Assembly (NCBI RefSeq): GCF_035943795.1
Contig: NZ_DASZBY010000114.1
Coordinates: forward strand, 1 to 64,000
Direction: 5' to 3'
DNA length: 64,000 nt
DNA from: Aliidongia sp035943795
Lineage (GTDB): Bacteria > Pseudomonadota > Alphaproteobacteria > ATCC43930 > CGMCC-115725
Shown: positions 7,830-16,402 of the stretch, one piece after another
Layout: every line of letters begins with the position of its first letter
Position numbering within the stretch: the stretch's first letter is position 1
Translations under genes and position numbers: made by a program
The notes under the pieces: model-generated
Seen by the model: only the letters and a program-made list of their open reading frames with translations
The model's database searches: none
Told to the model about the DNA's origin: nothing

Positions 7830-8153
7830 ATGATGCGGTATCTCTACTGGGGTCTGGCGATTATCGTCGCGATCGTGATCGCCTGCTTCGCGGTGTCGAA
7901 CCGCGGCGCCGTCGATCTGGAATTCTGGCCGCTTCCCCTGGCGCTCTCGCTGCCGCTCTACCTGGTTGTGTTCGCCGTCCTCGCGGCCGGGCTGCTGATC
8001 GGCTGGTTCCTCGGCTGGGCCGGCGGCGCCGGTGTCCGGCGCGAACGCCGGCGTCACGCCAGGCGGATTGCCGAACTCGAACGCGACCTGGCCCGGCACT
8101 CGACCGCTCCGGCCACTCCCGCGGCTGGCACGTCACTCGCTTCGGTGAGATAG
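7830..8153 (+). CDS. LapA domain membrane protein
   Basis: 107 aa, a DUF1049/LapA family protein (lipopolysaccharide assembly protein A in E. coli). Two transmembrane segments (about residues 5-22 and 43-67) flank a short loop carrying the family motif SNRGAVDLEFWP. A basic cytoplasmic tail RRERRRHARRIAELERDL follows and could form a short coiled coil. In E. coli LapA/B control LPS synthesis through LpxC; whether this applies here is unknown because no LapB is visible. It follows ihfB as in most proteobacteria and precedes the cyclodeaminase gene by 4 bases. Confidence 0.85.
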   Translation: MMRYLYWGLAIIVAIVIACFAVSNRGAVDLEFWPLPLALSLPLYLVVFAVLAAGLLIGWFLGWAGGAGVRRERRRHARRIAELERDLARHSTAPATPAAGTSLASVR

Positions 8154-8157
8154 CGTC

Positions 8158-9144
8158 ATGGTCGACCCCCTGCGCGGCCGCATGCCCAGCGCGGCCGGCA
8201 TGCGCCTCATCAGCCCGTCCGAAGTCCATGGCGCGCTCGACTACGAGCAACTGGTCGAAGCTCTGCGCCAGATGTTCCGCAGCGACTGCACCGTGCCGCT
8301 GCGTCACCATCATACGGTCCCGGCCGGTGGTGGACGCGAGGATGCGACCCTGCTGCTGATGCCGGCCTGGCAGGCCGGCCGGCACGTCGGCATCAAGATC
8401 GTCACCGTGTTCCCGAGCAATGGCGAGAAATCCCTGCCGGCGGTGATGGGCGCCTATCTGCTGATGGACGGGACGACCGGGTCGCCGATCGCGATGATGG
8501 ACGGACCGGCGCTCACCATCCGGCGCACGGCGGCCGCCTCGGCGCTCGCCGCCTCCTATCTGGCACGCGCGGACGCGGAACGGCTGCTGGTCGTCGGCAC
8601 CGGCGCACTGGCACCCCAGCTGGTCGAAGCCCATGCCCGGGTCCGGCCGATCCGCAACGTGCTGATCTGGGGGCGCGACAAGGAAAAGGCGGCGAAGCTG
8701 GCCCATCGACTGGACCGGCGCAATCTCAAGGTCGCAGCGACGGACGATCTGGCCGGCGCGGTGCGCGGCGCTCATATCGTGTCCTGCGCCACCTTGTCGA
8801 AGGAGCCCCTGATCAAGGGCGAATGGCTGCCGCAGGGCGTGCATCTCGACCTGATCGGCGGCTTTACGCCCGACATGCGCGAGGCCGACGACGATTGCAT
8901 CAGCCGCGCCCGCGTGTTCGTCGACACGCGCGAGGGCGCCTGCAAGGAGGCGGGCGACATCACCCAGCCGCTCGCCAACGGCCGCCTGACCCTGGACGAC
9001 ATCGCCGGCGACCTGTTCGACCTGGCCCGCGGCAGCCGCGCCGGCCGGCGCTTCTACGATCAGATCACCCTGTTCAAATCGGTCGGCACCGCGCTCGAAG
9101 ATCTGGCCGCCGCCAAGCTGGTGGTCGACAGCCTGCGGAACTGA
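8158..9144 (+). CDS. Ornithine cyclodeaminase / mu-crystallin family protein
   Basis: 328 aa, the family length. Rossmann fold with LLVVGTGALAPQLVEAHA (about residues 143-160) as the NAD-binding loop. The N-terminal half carries the substrate residues K (GIKIVTVFP) and R (IRRTAAASALAA). Members include ornithine cyclodeaminase, alanine dehydrogenase, ketimine reductase and opine-type enzymes; the substrate cannot be read from the sequence. It is followed at 48 bases by a sarcosine-oxidase-like amine oxidase, so both may act on a cyclic or N-alkylated amino acid. Confidence 0.85.
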   Translation: MVDPLRGRMPSAAGMRLISPSEVHGALDYEQLVEALRQMFRSDCTVPLRHHHTVPAGGGREDATLLLMPAWQAGRHVGIKIVTVFPSNGEKSLPAVMGAYLLMDGTTGSPIAMMDGPALTIRRTAAASALAASYLARADAERLLVVGTGALAPQLVEAHARVRPIRNVLIWGRDKEKAAKLAHRLDRRNLKVAATDDLAGAVRGAHIVSCATLSKEPLIKGEWLPQGVHLDLIGGFTPDMREADDDCISRARVFVDTREGACKEAGDITQPLANGRLTLDDIAGDLFDLARGSRAGRRFYDQITLFKSVGTALEDLAAAKLVVDSLRN

Positions 9145-9191
9145 GGGTAGTTGAGGCGAAGTTTTTTGCGCCACGCGCCAAAGGAAGCAGC

Positions 9192-10295
9192 ATGAAGGTA
9201 TCGATCGTCGGGGCCGGCATCATGGGGCTCGGCACCGCCTGGGCGCTCGAACGGCTCGGCCATCAGGTGACGATCTTCGAGCAGGGCCCGGTGCCCAATC
9301 CTCTGGGATCCTCGGTCGACCAGCACCGGCTCATCCGCTACCCCTACGGCCCGGCCGAGGGCTATACCAAGATGGTCGCGGATGCCTACGCGATCTGGGA
9401 CCAGGTCTGGGCCGACCTGGGCGAGACGCTGTATCGCCAGACCGGCACGCTGTGCCTCGGCCAGGCCGGCGCCCGATGGCACCGCGACACGCTCGCGACG
9501 CTGGAACGGGCCGGCCACGCGGTCGAGCGGCTGGGCGAGGCCGAGCTCGCGCGACGTTTCCCGCTGATCGAGGCCGCCAACGTCGACGAGGCCTATTACC
9601 TGGACAGCGGCGGGGTGCTGTTCGCCGAGCGGATCGTGGCGGCATTGGCCAAGCGCCTGGCTGCGCGTGGCGTCGAGATCCGGGCGCATACCCCGGTGGT
9701 CGAGATCGACCCCGACCGCGGCTTCGTCATTCTGGGCGACGGCTCCGTCATCGGCGCCGATGCGCTGGTCGTGGCCGCCGGGCCCTGGGCACCGCGCCTG
9801 GTGCCCAGCCTGCGCCGGCGCGTCAAGCCGTCCCGCCAAGTCCTGGCGTATCTGGTGCCACCCGACGATCTGGCACCGCTGTGGCAGACCGGCCCGATGC
9901 TGCTGGATATCGACCCCGATGTGGGCTTCTACGTCGTGCCGCCGCGCGACGGCGCCGGACTCAAGCTCGGCGACCATCGCTTCAGCCTCGCGGGCGATCC
10001 CGATGGCGACCGGGCCGGAACCGAGGCGGAGATCGCGGTCGGGCTCGCCGGCTGTGCCCGGCGCCTGAAGCGCTTCGACGACTATCGCATCGACCGGCTG
10101 AAGGTCTGTTTCTACACGGTCGAGCCGGACGAGAAATTCATCATTGAGCCGGTCGGCCTCTCGACCTATGTCATGAGCCCCTGTTCGGGCCACGGCTTCA
10201 AGTTCGGCCCCCTGCTCGGCAGCGCCGTAGCCGGGGCGATCGACGCCGGCGAGCCCGGCGACATTGCCGCCTGGGCGGCAGGAGCCGCATCATGA
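9192..10295 (+). CDS. FAD-dependent amine oxidase of the monomeric sarcosine oxidase family
   Basis: 367 aa, DAO fold. The start is fixed by MKVSIVGAGIMGLGTAWALE, the dinucleotide-binding beta-alpha-beta with GxGxxG, followed by the acidic end IFEQ. C306 in KVCFYT matches the cysteine that binds FAD covalently in monomeric sarcosine and N-methyltryptophan oxidases, and CSGHGFKFGP gives the family C-terminal signature. It likely oxidises an N-methyl or cyclic amino acid, releasing H2O2. The stop overlaps the pyrF start (ATGA), so it is coupled to the pyrimidine and tryptophan genes. Confidence 0.88.
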   Translation: MKVSIVGAGIMGLGTAWALERLGHQVTIFEQGPVPNPLGSSVDQHRLIRYPYGPAEGYTKMVADAYAIWDQVWADLGETLYRQTGTLCLGQAGARWHRDTLATLERAGHAVERLGEAELARRFPLIEAANVDEAYYLDSGGVLFAERIVAALAKRLAARGVEIRAHTPVVEIDPDRGFVILGDGSVIGADALVVAAGPWAPRLVPSLRRRVKPSRQVLAYLVPPDDLAPLWQTGPMLLDIDPDVGFYVVPPRDGAGLKLGDHRFSLAGDPDGDRAGTEAEIAVGLAGCARRLKRFDDYRIDRLKVCFYTVEPDEKFIIEPVGLSTYVMSPCSGHGFKFGPLLGSAVAGAIDAGEPGDIAAWAAGAAS

Positions 10296-10990
10296 ACCCT
10301 GTCTTCGTGGCGCTCGACACGACCGACCTCGCCCGTGCCAGGCATCTGGCCGGCCTGGTGGCGCCCCATGTCGGCGGTCTGAAGCTCGGCCTCGAATTCT
10401 TCCTGGCCCAGGGCCTGGCAAATACGGCGGCCGTCGCCGGCACGACACCGCTGTTCCTCGACTTGAAGCTGCACGACATCCCGAACACGGTTGCCGGCGG
10501 GGTGCGCGCGATCGCGGCCTTGAAGCCCGAATTCCTGACCGTCCATGCGGCGGGTGGGCCGGCGATGCTGCGCGCCGCCGTTGCCGCCGCCGCCGAGGCC
10601 GCGGACCAGACGGGCCATCGGGTCCGATTGCTGGGCGTCACGGTGCTGACCAGCCTCGACGACGGCGATCTCGATGCGGTCGGCCAACGCGGTCCTGCCG
10701 CCGACCAGGTCCGCCGCCTGGCGCTGCTGGCGCGGGCGAGCGGGCTCGACGGCGTCATCTGCTCGCCCTTCGAGGTTGCGGGCCTGCGGGCCGAGCTCGG
10801 ACCCGATTTCCAGCTCGTCGTGCCAGGTATCCGGCCAGCCGGCGCCGCGCTGGGCGACCAGAAGCGCGTGATGGGCCCGCGCGACGCCATCGATGCCGGG
10901 GCAAGCCGGCTGGTCATCGGCCGGCCGATCACCGATGCACCCGATCCCGCCGCCGCCGCCCGTGCCATCGCGGCCGAGCTCGCGGCATGA
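10292..10990 (+). CDS. pyrF: Orotidine 5'-phosphate decarboxylase
   Basis: 232 aa, the bacterial short form. It makes UMP from OMP. Catalytic Lys-Asp-Lys-Asp array: LKLGLEFF near residue 30, FLDLKLHDIPNT near residue 60. The phosphate-binding C-terminus VPGIRP and VIGRPIT are present. The start overlaps the oxidase stop and the end overlaps trpF (both ATGA), giving a tightly coupled run. pyrF next to trpF joins two phosphoribosyl-using pathways. Confidence 0.96.
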   Translation: MNPVFVALDTTDLARARHLAGLVAPHVGGLKLGLEFFLAQGLANTAAVAGTTPLFLDLKLHDIPNTVAGGVRAIAALKPEFLTVHAAGGPAMLRAAVAAAAEAADQTGHRVRLLGVTVLTSLDDGDLDAVGQRGPAADQVRRLALLARASGLDGVICSPFEVAGLRAELGPDFQLVVPGIRPAGAALGDQKRVMGPRDAIDAGASRLVIGRPITDAPDPAAAARAIAAELAA

Positions 10991-11634
10991 GCCTGATCGT
11001 CAAGATCTGCGGCCTTTCGACCGAGGAGACGATCGAGGCTGCGATCACGGCCGGCGCCGGCCTCGTGGGCTTCGTGTTCTATCCGCCCAGCCCGCGCGCG
11101 GTGACGCCGGACCAGGTCGCGCGCCTGGTCAGGGGCGTGCCACCGGCGGTGGGCAAGGTCGGACTGTTCGTCGATCCGGACGATGCGCTGCTCGATCGCG
11201 TGCTGACACTGACCGGGCTCGACATGATCCAGCTCCACGGCATGGAGCCGCCGGAGCGCGCGGCCCAGATCCGCGAGCGCTTCCGCCGGCCGGTCATGAA
11301 GGCGATCCGCGTCGGGGCGGCCGCCGACGTCGCGGTCGCCGGCCGCTACCTGGGCGCGGTCGATCGCCTGCTGTTCGATGCACAACCACCGAAGCGACCC
11401 GATGCCCTGCCGGGCGGCAATGGCGAGCCGTTCGACTGGTCCCTGCTCGCCGGCCGATCCTGGCCGCTGCCCTGGATGCTGTCGGGCGGGCTGACCATCG
11501 GCAACATCGCCACGGCGGTGCGCACGACCGGCGCCCCGGCGATCGACGTCTCCTCCGGTGTCGAGACCAGCCCCGGCATCAAGGACGTGGGGTTGATCAA
11601 GGACTTCATCGCGATGGCGCGGACGCTGGGCTGA
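10987..11634 (+). CDS. trpF: Phosphoribosylanthranilate isomerase
   Basis: 215 aa TIM-barrel enzyme, third step of tryptophan synthesis. The ATG at 10987 overlaps the pyrF stop. Catalytic Cys in VKICGLS (residue 7) and the catalytic Asp in GLFVDPDDALLD are present; IQLHG and LSGGLTIGN match family loops, the last binding phosphate. Normally trpB follows directly. Here a gap of 410 bases holds the broken MNT/HEPN gene. Confidence 0.96.
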   Translation: MSLIVKICGLSTEETIEAAITAGAGLVGFVFYPPSPRAVTPDQVARLVRGVPPAVGKVGLFVDPDDALLDRVLTLTGLDMIQLHGMEPPERAAQIRERFRRPVMKAIRVGAAADVAVAGRYLGAVDRLLFDAQPPKRPDALPGGNGEPFDWSLLAGRSWPLPWMLSGGLTIGNIATAVRTTGAPAIDVSSGVETSPGIKDVGLIKDFIAMARTLG

Positions 11635-11700
11635 TGGCGGTCTCGCTGCAGGGCGCAGCGGCATGGCAAGGTCCATCATCAGCGCTTGGGAGGATGGGCA

Positions 11701-11947
11701 ATGCCCACCCCTTTGTTCTCCGACATCGCAGCGCTGACCATCGTCTGTCGGCGCCATCACATCCGCCGGCTTGCGCTGTTCGGATCGAGCCTGCGCGGCA
11801 CCGATAGACCGGATAGCGATGTAGACCTGCTGGTGGAAGACGGCGAGCGAGGAAATCCCGGAACTTCTGGCGGCGCTCCGAACGTCGATGGGTGGAGACC
11901 AGCTTTTGGCAGGGTCCCCGATCCGCACGACGATCGAGCTGCCATGA
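11701..11947 (+). pseudogene. Fused remnant of an MNT nucleotidyltransferase / HEPN (DUF86) toxin-antitoxin pair
   Basis: The ATG at 11701 follows GGGAGGA at good spacing. The first 46 codons encode an MNT-type nucleotidyltransferase start with the catalytic LFGSSLRG and SDVDLLVE (GS ... DxD). After 11836 the frame loses family similarity. The +1 frame from 11837 reads SEEIPELLAALRTSM to a TGA at 11945-11947, which resembles the end of a HEPN/DUF86 protein. So most of the antitoxin and nearly all of the toxin, including the RxxxxxH RNase motif, seem to have been removed by one deletion. In the original frame an ORF continues to 11985. Non-functional as a TA pair; a short nucleotidyltransferase fragment could still be made. 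Confidence 0.6.
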
Positions 11948-12044
11948 GCGGAGCCCAAGGCGGCTCTGACGTGCGACCGGCTTGATGCGATGGTCGTGCG
12001 GTTATAGGGTCCGGGTCCCCGAGCCCGTACCCGAGTTTTCCGGC

Positions 12045-13262
12045 ATGACGCATCCGATCCCGAACAGCTATCGCACCGGTCCCGACCAGGACGGCCATTT
12101 CGGCCCCTATGGCGGCCGGTTCGTGGCCGAGACCCTGATGCCGCTGATCCTCGAGGTCGAGAAGGCCTACGAGGCGGCCAAGGCGGATCCGGCCTTCCAG
12201 CCGGAGCTCGACTATTACCTGGAGCATTACGTCGGCCGGCCGAGCCCGCTCTACCACGCGGCGCGCCTGACCGAGCATTTCGGCGGCGCCAAGATCTATT
12301 TCAAGCGTGACGAGCTCAACCACACCGGCGCGCACAAGATCAACAATTGCATGGGCCAGATCCTGCTGGCCCGCCGCATGGGCAAGACCCGGATCATCGC
12401 CGAAACCGGCGCCGGCCAGCATGGCGTCGCGACCGCCACGGTCTGTGCGCTGTTCGGCCTGCCCTGCGTCGTCTACATGGGCCAGACCGACATCGAGCGC
12501 CAGGCGCCGAACGTGTTCCGCATGAAGCTGCTGGGCGCCGAAGTGCGCAGCGTGACCTCGGGCACCGGCACGCTCAAGGACGCGATGAACGACGCCATGC
12601 GCGATTGGGTCGCCAACGTCGACGACACGTTCTACATCATCGGCACTGTCGCCGGCCCGCATCCCTACCCGGCCATGGTGCGCGATTTCCAGATGGTGAT
12701 CGGCAACGAGACGCGCGAGCAGATGCAGAAGGCCGAAGGCCGCCTGCCCGACACGCTGGTGGCCGCGATCGGTGGCGGGTCGAACGCCATGGGGCTGTTC
12801 TTCCCATTCCTCGACGACCCCACGGTCAGGATCGTCGGCGTCGAAGCGGCCGGCCATGGCGTCGACAGCGGCAAGCATGCCGCCTCGCTGACCGGCGGCG
12901 TGCCGGGCGTGCTGCATGGCAACCGGACCTACCTGCTGCAGGACGACGACGGCCAGATCATCGACGCCCATTCGATCTCGGCCGGGCTCGACTATCCCGG
13001 CATCGGGCCGGAGCATGCCTGGCTGCACGACTTGAAGCGGGTCGACTACGTCTCGATCACCGACAAGGAGGCGCTCGAGGCGTTCCAGCTCTGCGCCAGG
13101 CTCGAAGGCATCATCCCGGCGCTGGAACCGTCCCATGCGCTGGCCCATGTTGCCAAGATCGCGCCGGCCCTGCCCAAGGATCACCTGTTGGTCATGAACA
13201 TGTGCGGCCGCGGCGACAAGGACATCTTCGCCGTCGCCCAGCATCTAGGGGTCAAGCTGTGA
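12045..13262 (+). CDS. trpB: Tryptophan synthase beta chain
   Basis: 405 aa from the ATG in GGCATGACG; a longer upstream reading frame lacks family similarity. It condenses indole with serine. The PLP lysine is in NHTGAHKINN, the catalytic glutamate region is AETGAGQHG, the phosphate loop is GGGSNAMG, and the end is MCGRGDKD. It overlaps trpA by four bases (GTGA), consistent with 1:1 synthesis of the alpha2-beta2 complex with its indole tunnel. Confidence 0.97.
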   Translation: MTHPIPNSYRTGPDQDGHFGPYGGRFVAETLMPLILEVEKAYEAAKADPAFQPELDYYLEHYVGRPSPLYHAARLTEHFGGAKIYFKRDELNHTGAHKINNCMGQILLARRMGKTRIIAETGAGQHGVATATVCALFGLPCVVYMGQTDIERQAPNVFRMKLLGAEVRSVTSGTGTLKDAMNDAMRDWVANVDDTFYIIGTVAGPHPYPAMVRDFQMVIGNETREQMQKAEGRLPDTLVAAIGGGSNAMGLFFPFLDDPTVRIVGVEAAGHGVDSGKHAASLTGGVPGVLHGNRTYLLQDDDGQIIDAHSISAGLDYPGIGPEHAWLHDLKRVDYVSITDKEALEAFQLCARLEGIIPALEPSHALAHVAKIAPALPKDHLLVMNMCGRGDKDIFAVAQHLGVKL

Positions 13263-14086
13263 GCCGGATCGACCGTCGCTTCGCGGCCCTCAAGGCCGAA
13301 GGCCGCGCCGGCCTCGTCACCTTCGTCACGGCCGGCGATCCGGACCTGGCTACGGCCGAGGCACTGCTGGCCCGCCTGCCGGCGGCCGGAGCCGACATCA
13401 TCGAATGGGGCATGCCGTTTTCCGATCCCATGGCCGACGGCCCGGCGATCCAGGCGGCCGGCCTGCGCGCCCTGCAGGCCGGCACCAAGCTGGCCGCGAT
13501 CCTGGCGGCGGTCGCCCGCTTCCGGAAGACCGACGACGACACGCCGATCGTGCTGATGGGCTATTACAATCCGCTGTTCCGCTATGGCGTCGATCGGTTC
13601 TGCACCGACGCGGTCGCGGCCGGCGTCGATGGCATCATCATCGTCGACCTGCCGCCGGAGGAATCCGACGAGTTGACGCCGCAGGCCCGCGCCGCCGGGC
13701 TCGACTTCATCGGCCTGACCGCGCCGACCACGCTCGACGACCGCTTGCCGCGCGTGCTGGCCTCGGCCAGCGGCTTCGTCTATCACGTCGCCATCGCCGG
13801 CATCACGGGCACGCGCTCGGCCGATCCGGTGGACGTGGGCCGTGCGATCGAGCGGCTGAAGCGCCATACCGGCTTGCCGGTCGCGGTCGGTTTCGGCATC
13901 AAGACGCCCGACCAGGCGGCGGCGATCGCGCGGGTCGCCGATGCCGCGGTGGTCGGTTCCGCGATCGTCGATACCATCGCCCGTCATCTCGACGCCGATG
14001 GCAAGGCCAAGCCTGGCCTGGTCGATGCGGTCGTGGTGCAGGTGAGCGCACTCGCCGCCGGCGTCCGCGCCGCGCGCACGGCCTGA
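13259..14086 (+). CDS. trpA: Tryptophan synthase alpha chain
   Basis: 275 aa with a GTG start overlapping the trpB stop. It cleaves indole-3-glycerol phosphate to indole. Catalytic Glu in DIIEWGMPFSDPMADGP (about residue 48) and catalytic Asp in IIVDLPPEE (about residue 129) are both present, with the phosphate loops VGFGIKTP and VVGSAIV. The residue after the catalytic Glu is Trp, where Leu is most usual. It precedes accD by 22 bases. Confidence 0.96.
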   Translation: MSRIDRRFAALKAEGRAGLVTFVTAGDPDLATAEALLARLPAAGADIIEWGMPFSDPMADGPAIQAAGLRALQAGTKLAAILAAVARFRKTDDDTPIVLMGYYNPLFRYGVDRFCTDAVAAGVDGIIIVDLPPEESDELTPQARAAGLDFIGLTAPTTLDDRLPRVLASASGFVYHVAIAGITGTRSADPVDVGRAIERLKRHTGLPVAVGFGIKTPDQAAAIARVADAAVVGSAIVDTIARHLDADGKAKPGLVDAVVVQVSALAAGVRAARTA

Positions 14087-14108
14087 AGAGCATAGAGAGA
14101 CCCCGCCG

Positions 14109-14993
14109 ATGAGCTGGCTTACAAATGTCGTCCTGCCCAAGATCCGCGCCGTGGTTTCGGCCAAGCGCGAAGTGCCGGACAATCTCTGGACCAAGTGCCC
14201 GGCCTGCGGCCAGATGCTGTTCCATCGCGAGTTGGAAGCGAACCTGAACGTCTGCCACGCCTGCGGCCATCACATGCGCATCGATGCCAAGCGACGCCTG
14301 GGCGTGCTGTTCGACAATGGCGATTATACCCGCATCGAACTGCCGAAGCCGGTGACGGATCCGCTGAAGTTCCGCGACAGCAAGCGCTATGTCGACCGGC
14401 TGAAGGAGGCCCAGGCGCAGCACGGGCCGAACCGCGACGCGATCCTGGTCGCCCATGGCAAGATCGGCGGCAATGATGCCGTAGTTGCCGTGTTCGAGTT
14501 CGGCTTCATGGCCGGGTCCATGGGCATCGCGGTCGGCGAGGCGATCGTGGCCGCGGCACGCCTCGCCGTGCTGCAGTCGGCGGCGCTGATCGTCGTGCCC
14601 TCGTCCGGCGGTGCGCGCATGCAGGAAGGCATCCTCAGCCTGATGCAGATGCCGCGCACGACGATCGCGGTCGAAGAGGTGAAGGAAGCCGGCCTGCCCT
14701 ATTTCGTGATCCTGACCGATCCGACGACCGGCGGCGTCACCGCCTCGTTCGCCATGCTGGGCGACATCCAGATCTCCGAGCCGGGCGCGGTGATCGGTTT
14801 CGCCGGCGCCCGCGTCATCGAGGAAACCATCCGCGAAAAGCTGCCCGAGGGTTTCCAGCGCGCCGAATATCTGCTGGACCACGGCATGGTCGACCTGGTC
14901 GTCCGCCGCCACGACCTGGGCGCCACGGTCGGCCGCCTGATCGGCCTGCTGCGCCGCCCGATGATCGAAGCGCCGGTCGCCCAGCGGGCGTAG
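14109..14993 (+). CDS. accD: Acetyl-CoA carboxylase carboxyltransferase subunit beta
   Basis: 294 aa. With AccA it transfers the carboxyl group from carboxybiotin to acetyl-CoA in fatty-acid synthesis. The N-terminal Cys4 zinc ribbon WTKCPACGQM ... VCHACGHH is at about residues 27-55. The crotonase-fold core includes SSGGARMQEG and DPTTGGVTASFA, which form the CoA and oxyanion sites. trpF/B/A-accD-folC is a widespread proteobacterial order. Confidence 0.97.
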   Translation: MSWLTNVVLPKIRAVVSAKREVPDNLWTKCPACGQMLFHRELEANLNVCHACGHHMRIDAKRRLGVLFDNGDYTRIELPKPVTDPLKFRDSKRYVDRLKEAQAQHGPNRDAILVAHGKIGGNDAVVAVFEFGFMAGSMGIAVGEAIVAAARLAVLQSAALIVVPSSGGARMQEGILSLMQMPRTTIAVEEVKEAGLPYFVILTDPTTGGVTASFAMLGDIQISEPGAVIGFAGARVIEETIREKLPEGFQRAEYLLDHGMVDLVVRRHDLGATVGRLIGLLRRPMIEAPVAQRA

Positions 14994-15012
14994 CCGACCG
15001 TTTATATAAGTT

Positions 15013-15035
15013 CGTCATGGCCGGGCTTGACGGGG
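15013..15035 (+). repeat. Truncated copy of the CGTCAT...GGGCTTGAC palindromic repeat
   Basis: CGTCATGGCCGGGCTTGACG plus GGG matches the left half of the 32-bp repeats at 42229-42260 and 60649-60680, but the second arm and the terminal ATCCACG are missing. It lies in the 64-base accD-folC gap. Without the second arm it cannot form the hairpin of the full copies, so it is best read as a decayed solo copy. Confidence 0.55.
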
Positions 15036-15057
15036 TTTTGGTTAGGGTTTTGATCCC

Positions 15058-16347
15058 ATGACGCGCTCTCCCGATGCGGTGCTGGCCCGGCTGACCGGGC
15101 TCTATCCCAAGGCGATCGACCTGTCGCTTGGCCGGGTCAGGCACCTTCTGGACCGGCTGGGAAATCCGCAGGACCGGTTGCCGCCGGTCGTGCATGTCGC
15201 CGGCACCAACGGCAAGGGCTCGACCATCGCCACCCTGCGCGCGATCGTCGAGGCGGCCGGCTATCGCGCTCATGCCTATACCTCGCCCCATCTCGTGCGC
15301 TTCAACGAGCGGATCCGGCTCGCCGGCCAACTGATCGAGGATGACGCGCTGGTGGGCCTGCTCGACGAGATCGAGCGAACCAACGACGGCACGCCGATCA
15401 CCTTCTTCGAGATCACCACCGCGGCGGCGTTCCTGGCCTTCGCGCGCACGCCGGCGGATATCGTGCTGCTGGAAACCGGCCTCGGCGGGCGGCGGGACGC
15501 GACCAACGTGGTGGCGCGACCGGCGGTGACCGCGATCACGCCGATCTCGATGGACCACATGAATTTCCTGGGCGACACGCTGGCCGCGATCGCCGAGGAC
15601 AAGGCCGGCATCATCAAGGCCGGCGTGCCGGTCGTCATCACGCCGCAACGGGCCGAAGCGATGGCTGTGCTGGAGGCAGAGGTTCGCGAGGTCGGTGCGC
15701 CGGCCTATCGTGCCGGGGCCGAATGGCAGGCGATCCCGACGGCGTCGGGCTGGCGCTTCGAGGGTCGGCGCTGGTCGTTCGACCTGCCGCCCTCGCGTCT
15801 GCCCGGCCGGCACCAGACCCTGAATGCCGGCGGAGCCGTCGCCTGCCTGGAACAGCTTCAAGGGTTCGACATCGATCGGGACGCGATCGCCCGGGGCCTG
15901 GGGGCGGTCGAATGGCCGGCTCGCCTGCAACGCCTGACCCGCGGGCCGCTGGTCGACCTGTTGCCGCCCGACTGGGAATTGTGGCTCGACGGTGCTCACA
16001 ACGAGGGCGGCGGCGCGGTGCTGGGCGACCATCTCGCCGGCTGGACCGCCCGCCCGACCCATCTGATCGTCGGCGCGCTCAACACCCGTAACCCGGCGGA
16101 TTTCCTGCGGCCGGTGGCTCCCCATGTCGCCTCGGTCCGCGGCGTGGCGATCCCGGGCGCGGAAAACAGCCACACCGCCGACGCGATCGTCGCCGGCGCC
16201 GAGGCGGTCGGGATCGACGCCATGGCGGCGCCGTCGGTCGAGGCGGCACTGGCGTCGATCCGGGCGGCGGCCGGACCTGGTCCGGTGCGGGTGATGATTT
16301 GCGGCACGCTCTACCTGGCCGGCTGGGTGCTTGCCGAAAATGGCTGA
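15058..16347 (+). CDS. folC: Folylpolyglutamate synthase / dihydrofolate synthase
   Basis: 429 aa Mur-ligase-family enzyme adding glutamate to dihydropteroate and folates. The P-loop is VAGTNGKGST near residues 45-55, the Mur motif is TSPHLVRFNERI, and the magnesium-site region is ETGLGGRRDATN. The C-terminal domain carries LDGAHNEGG. The start ATG at 15058 lies 64 bases after accD, with a partial palindromic repeat between them. Confidence 0.95.
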   Translation: MTRSPDAVLARLTGLYPKAIDLSLGRVRHLLDRLGNPQDRLPPVVHVAGTNGKGSTIATLRAIVEAAGYRAHAYTSPHLVRFNERIRLAGQLIEDDALVGLLDEIERTNDGTPITFFEITTAAAFLAFARTPADIVLLETGLGGRRDATNVVARPAVTAITPISMDHMNFLGDTLAAIAEDKAGIIKAGVPVVITPQRAEAMAVLEAEVREVGAPAYRAGAEWQAIPTASGWRFEGRRWSFDLPPSRLPGRHQTLNAGGAVACLEQLQGFDIDRDAIARGLGAVEWPARLQRLTRGPLVDLLPPDWELWLDGAHNEGGGAVLGDHLAGWTARPTHLIVGALNTRNPADFLRPVAPHVASVRGVAIPGAENSHTADAIVAGAEAVGIDAMAAPSVEAALASIRAAAGPGPVRVMICGTLYLAGWVLAENG

Positions 16348-16402
16348 GGCGGCGGCCGGAACGAGCTAGGGTTCGGGACCCAGGGAAGGAAACGACGCCG
16401 CC

